DNA of 64,000 bases from Cyathus striatus (Eukaryota; Basidiomycota; Agaricomycetes; Agaricales; Nidulariaceae), in assembly GCA_025738555.1 (NCBI GenBank), contig JAOVFP010000014.1:3286001-3350000 (forward strand), given 5' to 3'. The notes beneath the pieces were generated by a model. That model was not told where the DNA came from and ran no database searches. It saw only the letters and a program-made list of their open reading frames with translations. Each line of letters begins with the position of its first letter. The stretch's first letter is position 1. Below are positions 57,699 to 64,000 of the stretch, in pieces. The position numbers and the translations under genes are program-made.

Positions 57699-59640
57699 TC
57701 AATCCATTCTATTGTGAGGAACTCTAATGGCATTGTAATCATCTATGCTGAACTCAGTATAACCTTGTCCCATAATGCTTGACACTAGCGGAACAGCTTG
57801 ATGTATTGCATTCATGACACACTTGTCAACTGGTTTTCTATCAGCAATGATTGAAATATTATTGAGTTCCCAATTAAGATAGGAGAGTGTGTTCAAAATG
57901 GTTTTTGCATCAAACTGAAACAACTGTGAGTAGTTGTAAACTTAGGAAACATGGTGCACTTACGATTTAAGCAAGTCTCTATGTCCCATTTCTCAATTTG
58001 ATCTTAGGTGACATCATAACGGACAGTAACCGCAGCCAGGTTTGTAACAACCCATTCCACATCCTCTTGAATATCAAGGTTTTCATCTAAACATTTGTAA
58101 TGACATTCCAAATGTCTTCTGGCATTTCCTTTGGTTTTGTAATTATAGGTGGCACTTTTGTGCTTATTGAAAATTTGAGAACTCTATGAGACTAAAGCTG
58201 TATATGGAACAATCATGATCAGTGTAGTGCTCTGAGCTGAGCTGAATAGAATGCACTGAAATCATCATTTTTGCCCACGAATGTAAATCCATAACCTCAT
58301 TAGGGGCAAATATATCCATCTGAAGTTCCTTCCATGCTTTGTATTCATGAGGAGGGGTCAAATAAATGCGATCCATATGCTTCTGTGCTTGCTCATAGAA
58401 GCCGATGTCCAATAACATTGTAGAGCAGGCATTTTGCCTGCACTACAAAAATCAATATACTTATTACAAGTTCCATTATGTAATCAGCTGATGTGTGTGT
58501 TGACACATTCGCTCGCATTGTTCATGCACTCATTTCCCTTCAACACTGACACTCCTGCATTGCCCACAATGCTGCAATTACTCAAGATCATCAGTACTGC
58601 ACACTACCAAGACCCACTAAAATGTGCAGTTTACTTCACCAAAGGCTGTGTCAGCATCCTATGTCTCCCTCCCCCAAGTTTTATTTTACAAATTTTCTTC
58701 CAATTCATCAGTATGCTTTATATTTCAAACCTTTCCTTTTTATTCCAGTAAATCTACAATCTATACACCTTTAATTTCTGTTTTATTCAACCATTCCTCA
58801 TTTAGTGATCTCCTTATTCTAATTTTCTTTAAAAACCATGTATTTACTTCCTCCCAATCCACTGAAATTTGTACCCCCTTCTCGACACCTTAGAACACCT
58901 AGGTTAAACAGATGTTTAACCAACTCACTTACAATTTCTTTGTTTAGGTATCAACACACCTTTCACCTCTACAACATCATTGATTCATTATAAATAAGAA
59001 ATGCACCCTAACAAATAGTAAGTATTAGAATGCAATGAGAAACTACTATTACTCACTGGGCATAAATTTCCATGCACTCTGGCCATTTCATGAGCACAAT
59101 GTACCAACTGAGCACTTCATAAAGCCTATTTACGATGTTCAGGATATATGTATGTGAAATGCTCAAGCTAGTGAGATACCTACAACAAGGTTTAAACCAG
59201 TAGCACTGAGTTCCTTGGTGAACTCAAGCATATTACCTCTGGCTTCATAGAAATCTTGTAAATTTATAGGATGTTCAGTCATCTTACATGATCCAGAACT
59301 CATCATGCATTTTTGGTTCCACAAATGCACCCAGGGTGTCTATCAATTCAGCAATGGAAGAGCTAATGAGCTCTTTTAAATTGACTGCTAAACTTAGTGA
59401 GGAGTACATACTATATTCTATGTGCACAGAATATTCTTGTTCAATATGTTGATACATATCCATAACTGCAGGATCCCCATTGGTCTTTCTAGAAATATCA
59501 TAAGTGAAGTAGCCTCAATAACATCCACTGTGGCCGAAATTCTCGACGTACTCATGAATATTGGCCATAGCTGGATCCGATGAGAGAAGCCTTCTCCGGG
59601 CCCACCAAATTCGAGACGGAGAAGGATAGCTGGATGGCGC
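57699..59640 (-). pseudogene. Eroded gene of unknown family, split by repeat H
   Basis: From right to left the minus strand reads L-L-S-S-D-P-A-M-A-N-I-H-E-Y-V-E-N-F-G-H, one stop near 59513, then Y-F-T-Y-D-I-S-R-K-T-N-G-D, Q-H-I-E-Q-E-Y-S-V-H-I and E-L-I-S-S-S-I-A-E-L-I-D-T-L. Then come P-I-N-L-Q-D-F-Y-E-A-R-G, R-L-Y-E-V-L-S-W-Y-I-V, the repeat H insertion (58424-58905), M-D-R-I-Y-L-T-P-P-H-E-Y-K-A-W, E-W-V-V-T-N-L-A-A-V-T and finally L-S-Y-L-N-W-E-L-N-N-I-S to I-D-D-Y-N-A-I-R-V and a stop at 57699. A GTAAGTGC intron precedes the last exon, as in the 44-kb fragment. The protein looks helical and soluble. I do not recognise it; it could be a host gene or a transposon-borne gene. Confidence 0.5.
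58424..58905 (-). repeat. Repeat H copy, CpG-depleted
   Basis: Starts with the hairpin AGAGCAGGCATTTTGCCTGC, the decayed form of GCAGGCGAATCGCCTGC at 36.7 kb, and ends near CTTCTCGACACCTTAGAACA, which matches 36575-36595 reversed. It interrupts the unknown gene. Confidence 0.72.
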
Positions 59641-60100
59641 TTATTAATTGTTTTTCTTGATAGATCTTGCCAAACGCCCAAATTGGGGTTGCTTGAGGGA
59701 AGAAGCGCGTTGGCGCGAGTTTCAAGGGAGCTGTCTGGCTCCTGTCAAGGACTTTCGATCGAGAGGGATACCGGTACGGGGTTAGAAGTAGCCAGCCAAT
59801 AGTGGCTTTGTTTTTCTTTTTTCTCCGCTTTTATTTGATTTTACTTACTTTTTTTTTGTTACTTAATTAAAGGTGTTAGGAATTGCTGGAGTAGGAGGGT
59901 TGGGCTAGGTGCTTTTCAGAGCTGCGACTGAGCCGTTTGGGGACCGCTCTGTGCAGGAGGAGCAGATGCGATCACAAATAGTCCCCAAGCCTCGGGACTG
60001 CGCCCGAGAACACCAAGTCCGAGTTTTCCTGTTTTGGTAATTTTTGACATCTTCTCCTTCTTGTTGCTTGACAAGGACTCTTAGACATGACGTAGAATAG
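59641..60100. other. Boundary between decayed gene and gypsy element
   Basis: CpG content rises at about 59520. The stretch holds T-rich tracts (59805-59860) and no convincing gene. It may include part of a longer LTR or the end of another retroelement. Confidence 0.35.
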
Positions 60101-60684
60101 TGTTGTAGCTAGATATTGGGGTCTGTGACGCAAGAGAACGCGTTGCACAGACCATCTCTCGTTTGTATTTAAACTCACTCCCCTCTGAGGGAGAAATACA
60201 TCTTTTGCTCACTCGGTATTATCTTCGGAACCGTGCTTTGAACTGAGATCAACAGTATATTCTCTTATTCTACTATTCTCGTCTCGTATTTCTTACTAGC
60301 TAAGTACTTCTCGCATTCGTCCTCTTCATTCCCCCACACTTTGCTCCCGCGACATATAAACGCGTCGCATTTGTCTCCGCGCGTGGATTACATAATCCGT
60401 CGAACGCGTTTCTCACGTGGTCTAACGGACCGCATTTCGCTTGCCAGAGCTTCGTTTACTCGTACTCTAACGCACAGGTACCCGCCAACGGACTCCCGTG
60501 TCTCCTCCCCTCTACCTCAAGTGGTGACCACCGCAGGGGTTGCTGTGGGGTCTTTTTCTCTGTGCGTGTTTTCTCTTTCCGTCTCTTTTTAACTCCTACT
60601 TCTATAGAAGTTTACCTTGCACACGAGTGCTTTGCTCTCTAGTCTCTGGCAACAACCTCTGTCTATTTCCTCACTTCGACAACA
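60101..60684 (+). mobile_element. Candidate 5' LTR of the gypsy element
   Basis: Begins TGTTGTAGC and ends CGACAACA, giving inverted TGTTGT/ACAACA ends. A TATTTAA box at about 60167 and a CpG-rich region downstream fit an LTR promoter. The 3' LTR is outside the window, so the ends cannot be verified. No clear tRNA primer site follows directly. Confidence 0.4.
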
Positions 60685-60826
60685 TACCTTACCTCCCATC
60701 TGCTTAACATTGTCCTGGTAATTCCATTACAATTGTACACCCTTATTCCTGGCTCTTCCCATCGATCTCTTTACGACTTTTAACTGGGGATTACTGCCAA
60801 GTGACTTATATTTCATTGCTGTCTCG

Positions 60827-63388
60827 ATGTCCGAAAACGCTGGTACTGCACCATCTGGTGCTGCTGGAGGTTCTGGTTCTGGTGGTTCTGGTGGATCGGG
60901 TTCTGTAGGAGCTGCGCGTGCAGCAGCTGTAGCACCAGCCGCACCACCGAATCAACGGTTCTTTTCGCCTATGCCGATTCCAGGCCAACGCGATACTGTC
61001 GTCTTTAAGGGAAAACGTGTATCGGATTTTATCGCCGCACTCGAAGGCTACGCGGATGCTGCAGGAGTTGCCCATGAAGATTTACCTGGTCATGTTCTCC
61101 GATACTGCAACAACCGAACCCGTATTGCTCTCGAAAACCGAAGCGTTTGGGCTGGGAACGATTGGGTAGCGGCTAAGGCTCTTCTCAAGAAACTCTATGC
61201 GTCTAGTGACGAGGCGCCTCGTATTACACCAGAACGTTTGCGTACTTGGGTAATGCGACATGCTAAGGAAGCTGTTATCACGGATAAGAAGGGAGTGGAT
61301 CGCTATTATCACGATTATACTGCTCAGTCTGACTATTTGCTATCTAATCATTTGCTCCTTGAACGTGACGCTAATTTATGGTTTTATTTAGGAATACCTA
61401 ACGACCTTCGACCCCGTATCAAGACGAAGTTACCTCAAGAACACCGAAAGCAGACTAACCCTCCCTCAATCGAGGTCACCTTCGAACTCTTGCAAGCAGA
61501 GTTCGATGAGGAGGATCTTGATGCGCCGATAAGTGATGTTGCGCTACAGTATCATACTGACGAGTCTTCGGATAGTGACATTTCGAGCGACGAGGAGGAG
61601 AAGCCAAAGAAGAAGAAGACTACGAAGAAAGTGAAGTTCGAGCCGAATGTTACTGTGGTCCCTCCAGCACCAGTTGTCGAGCCCAAGGACCCAACCGCTA
61701 TTGAAACGCTAGCAAAACAAATGCAGGATTTAACGCTAAGTCACGGTTTATTACAGAAATCGCTAGCTGATATGAACAAAGGTGTGTCTTCATCTACTGG
61801 TCCTTCGCTGACCACCTTCCAGCCCAAGAAATGCTACGTTTGTGACAAGACTACACATCGGCTAGGCATTCATAACTGTCCGGAGGTCCAGGTACTCATC
61901 GCGGAAGGATTGTGCAAGTATACGGCGGACGGCAAATTGGTCAAGACCGATGAGACTCCTCTGCCTCGAGCCTTTGGGGTGGAGGGTGGTATTGCTAGGT
62001 TATTACGTGAGGAGAAGAATGCGAGACAGGAAGAGAAGGGGAAGGCACCTGAATCGCGAAGGGAACGGCCTCCCCACATGGTAGGATTCGCTGGCTTACA
62101 GTTCGACAATATCGACGTTTTACAAGATGACATCTTTGGGGTTTCAACGGTGACGGCCTATGACTCACTTCCGGTGACGCGCTCTCAGACCAAGGACGTT
62201 CGTTTCGATCCGAAGAAGAGGCCAGACAAGAAAGAAGACTCTACGATGACTCCTGCTAAGCGCAAGACCACTACACCGGCTACTGCACCACCGGCACCAT
62301 ACCCATCGACAACTCAGCCCATACCGTCTTCGTCAAATCCACCTGTAGCTCAGCAGAATCCGACACCTATCGTTGCGAAACCACCACCCGTTAATACAGA
62401 AGAAGGGTATAACGCGAAGCAGAAGCAGAAAAAGCCTACTGCGCAGCAAAAGGAAGACAAGATGGACATCGACAAGGAGCCTCCCAAGGCGAAAGGTACT
62501 GGCTATCATCTGACATCTGATTTACAGGACTCGGTCAATAGCAGCGAGATACAGGATCGAATCTTAAATACGGTAATAACCTTACCTCTACGAGATATTC
62601 TGGGGGTGTCACCAGACCTTCAACGACGCTTCGCGAACCTAATGAAGACGAAACGTGTGTACGAAGTCAAGGCAGCGGAAGGGTCTCCAGACCAGGAAAC
62701 GATAGCGCAGGTTTTCTCCGCGGAGACAACCTTTCCAGGGTCGGAAGTCTGTCTCTCTTATGACGCTTCGACTGAGGACTTGGACGACATCCTTGCCCGT
62801 TATTCCTCTGCTGTAAGACTCCACCGAGAAGCTCGTCCTCTATATGCTATGCAAACTGGTCATTTCACCGCGTCTTTTGGTGGTCTCACTGCGATCTTTA
62901 TGATTGACACCGGGTCCGAGCTTAATCTTGTGTCGAAGGACTTCTATGACCAGACCAACCTCCCCGCGGATATGGATGGTTCGCGATGGTCTCTCAAGGG
63001 CATCAATGGGGAACCTGTTCGTCTCGGAGGATGCGTACGCGACGCTCCCGTTGCAATCTCTGGCCACCAATTTGATCACCACTTCTTCATCTCAAGCGAA
63101 GGAGCAGGACGGTATGATATCATCCTAGGACAACCTTGGCTAACGTGGTATAGTGCACAGATTTGTTACTCGCGGACCGGTTCGATGTCACTTAAAATTT
63201 GGGAAGGAGGAGAAGGGGATGTGCCTCGTGAAATCTTCCAGATTAGGCCTACTGTTACGGTTCCCTTGTGCGCCCCAAACTCAGTGCGCAACGAATCGAC
63301 GCTCGTTCTAAAGAAGAAGTGTAACCATGAAGTTGAGGCTGACTGGGAAGAGATTGAAGCAGGATCGTCAGGATCGTCGGGAAACTAG
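60827..63388 (+). CDS. Gag-protease polyprotein of the gypsy element
   Basis: 853 residues from the first ATG after the leader. It has a Gly/Ser/Ala-rich N-terminus (to about residue 45), then a helical capsid-like region (about 55-235; for example F-I-A-A-L-E-G-Y, W-F-Y-L-G-I-P). An acidic then basic patch follows (about 247-270; D-E-E-E-K-P-K-K-K-K), then a zinc knuckle of C-x2-C-x4-H-x6-C spacing (about 336-351; the classical form is H-x4-C) and a long Pro/Lys-rich linker. Last is a retropepsin-like domain with F-M-I-D-T-G-S-E (Asp about 694) and the flap-distal D-I-I-L-G-Q-P-W (about 764-771). It assembles particles and cleaves the polyproteins. No stop or frameshift. Confidence 0.88.
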   Translation: MSENAGTAPSGAAGGSGSGGSGGSGSVGAARAAAVAPAAPPNQRFFSPMPIPGQRDTVVFKGKRVSDFIAALEGYADAAGVAHEDLPGHVLRYCNNRTRIALENRSVWAGNDWVAAKALLKKLYASSDEAPRITPERLRTWVMRHAKEAVITDKKGVDRYYHDYTAQSDYLLSNHLLLERDANLWFYLGIPNDLRPRIKTKLPQEHRKQTNPPSIEVTFELLQAEFDEEDLDAPISDVALQYHTDESSDSDISSDEEEKPKKKKTTKKVKFEPNVTVVPPAPVVEPKDPTAIETLAKQMQDLTLSHGLLQKSLADMNKGVSSSTGPSLTTFQPKKCYVCDKTTHRLGIHNCPEVQVLIAEGLCKYTADGKLVKTDETPLPRAFGVEGGIARLLREEKNARQEEKGKAPESRRERPPHMVGFAGLQFDNIDVLQDDIFGVSTVTAYDSLPVTRSQTKDVRFDPKKRPDKKEDSTMTPAKRKTTTPATAPPAPYPSTTQPIPSSSNPPVAQQNPTPIVAKPPPVNTEEGYNAKQKQKKPTAQQKEDKMDIDKEPPKAKGTGYHLTSDLQDSVNSSEIQDRILNTVITLPLRDILGVSPDLQRRFANLMKTKRVYEVKAAEGSPDQETIAQVFSAETTFPGSEVCLSYDASTEDLDDILARYSSAVRLHREARPLYAMQTGHFTASFGGLTAIFMIDTGSELNLVSKDFYDQTNLPADMDGSRWSLKGINGEPVRLGGCVRDAPVAISGHQFDHHFFISSEGAGRYDIILGQPWLTWYSAQICYSRTGSMSLKIWEGGEGDVPREIFQIRPTVTVPLCAPNSVRNESTLVLKKKCNHEVEADWEEIEAGSSGSSGN

Positions 63389-63390
63389 GC

Positions 63391-64000
63391 ATGGGCACGC
63401 GCCCAAGACCTGTTTTACAGGGCGTGTCCATTCCTACTCTTGGGCGATCCTTGCAATGTCTTCTTGGCGATTATGATTCTGATTCATTTTCCGATTCTTT
63501 ATTTTATTCATATCCTGTTGAGACTTACGATAAAACTCTTAGGACTGCTGCATATGCAACTCCAACCACCGCTCGACCTCTTTTGACTTCTTGGACTCAA
63601 CGTGCGCTAATTGAAGAAACGAAAACTACCTGCTTAGCTAGGAAGAAGTACAAGCCAGTTGACCGAAAAGTTAGACCGGTTCCGACCTATATGCCTGACC
63701 CAGCAGGACAAGTTTTCACGAAAATAGAAATTCCGATGCTAAGCCCTCTTCCTCTTGATCCTCCTCCTTTATCTTCTTTCTTGCCAACTTCTCGTTTAAC
63801 TTACGAACGCTTTCATCACATTTTAGGTTCAGTGCCCGAGGGCTTCTTGACTCCAAGAGAACTAGATCTCTTAGGATATGTGCTTGATACCAGACAGCAA
63901 GCACTCGCTTTTTCAGACGAAGAAAGAGGTACGTTTTCACAAAAATATTATCCTGACTACGAGATTCCGGTTATAGAACATACTCCTTGGGTGCAAGCAC
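63391..64000 (+). CDS. Pol start of the gypsy element (partial)
   Basis: An ATG two bases after the gag stop opens a frame with no stop to the window edge (203 codons). It is in the -1 frame relative to gag, which is also open just upstream of the gag stop, so either stop-and-restart or frameshifting could express it. Motifs shared with basidiomycete gypsy polyproteins are K-K-Y-K-P-V-D-R-K-V-R-P-V, Y-E-R-F, G-F-L-T-P-R-E-L-D-L-L, A-L-A-F-S-D-E-E-R-G-T-F, Y-P-D-Y-E-I-P-V-I-E-H and T-P-W-V-Q. The RT, RNase H and integrase lie beyond the window. Confidence 0.82.
   Translation, partial: MGTRPRPVLQGVSIPTLGRSLQCLLGDYDSDSFSDSLFYSYPVETYDKTLRTAAYATPTTARPLLTSWTQRALIEETKTTCLARKKYKPVDRKVRPVPTYMPDPAGQVFTKIEIPMLSPLPLDPPPLSSFLPTSRLTYERFHHILGSVPEGFLTPRELDLLGYVLDTRQQALAFSDEERGTFSQKYYPDYEIPVIEHTPWVQA

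Larger units (their letters stand above)
60101..64000 (+). mobile_element. Ty3/gypsy retrotransposon, 5' part
   Basis: Candidate LTR, a 140-bp leader, gag-protease and the first 200 codons of pol, running off the right edge. Both frames are fully open and the CpG content is normal, so the element may be young or intact. Confidence 0.85.

Noticed and set aside
59972..60178. Arg-rich minus-strand frame before the gypsy LTR
   Set aside because: Lies across the proposed LTR start, has no recognisable motif and no partner exon.
60806..63082. Minus-strand frames inside the gag-protease gene
   Set aside because: Shadows of a well-supported plus-strand coding region with protease and zinc-knuckle motifs.

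Overview
The window reads as a piece of a filamentous fungal genome, most likely a basidiomycete (Agaricomycotina-like). The grounds are short GT-AG introns of about 50-75 nt in every gene that can be modelled, a KDZ transposase of the CxC-cluster type typical of mushrooms, a Gag-protease/Pol pair of a basidiomycete-style Ty3/gypsy element, a Tad-like LINE carrying RNase H, and basidiomycete hAT and Tc1/mariner relatives. No prokaryotic, organellar or rRNA features are visible. The species cannot be named from this sequence.

Only two genes look intact and host-like: a four-helix membrane protein of unknown function (9221-11044, minus, one intron) and a conserved fungal low-complexity protein of unknown function (48030-49345, plus, two introns). 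An old yellow enzyme gene (4015-5341, minus) keeps all splice sites but has one Trp-to-stop change. Everything else is repeats, transposons and their debris.

Layout. 0.3-14.1 kb: CpG-normal sequence with segmental duplicates that carry intron-containing fragments of the 48-kb gene, a copia fragment, the OYE pseudogene, a 1.06-kb Tc1/mariner derivative and the membrane protein. 14.2-31.9 kb: strongly CpG-poor sequence dominated by a 7.7-kb KDZ transposon (16088-23772) inserted in a short repeat whose empty copy lies at about 13.9-14.1 kb; then an unrecognised broken gene split by a tRNA-derived SINE, a 232-bp MITE and eroded coding scraps. 31.9-34.1 kb: a CpG-bearing non-autonomous hAT element with a perfect 8-bp target duplication. 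35.4-37.4 kb: a 2-kb element with about 245-bp terminal inverted repeats. 37.5-39.2 kb: a second copy of the 1.5-3.3 kb duplicate, into which a 3.5-kb LINE (39245-42770) inserted; the other copy keeps the empty site. 42.8-47.5 kb: a fold-back element, a partial second copy of the 2-kb TIR element, and eroded repeats. 48-50.7 kb: the intact gene, an extreme palindrome and a 559-bp MITE. 50.8-57.6 kb: a three-level nest (MULE-like element, then hAT, then solo copia LTR). 57.7-59.7 kb: an eroded unknown gene. 60.1 kb to the right edge: the 5' part of a Ty3/gypsy element, with gag-protease and the start of pol.

The main biological signal is mutational. Wherever two repeat copies can be compared, the copy inside the CpG-poor islands differs mostly by CpG-to-TpG/CpA changes, and many transposase stop codons there sit where CGA or TGG would be expected. 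This fits cytosine methylation followed by deamination, or a RIP-like process, acting on old transposon islands. Later insertions (the 31.9-kb hAT, the LINE, the gypsy element) keep their CpGs.
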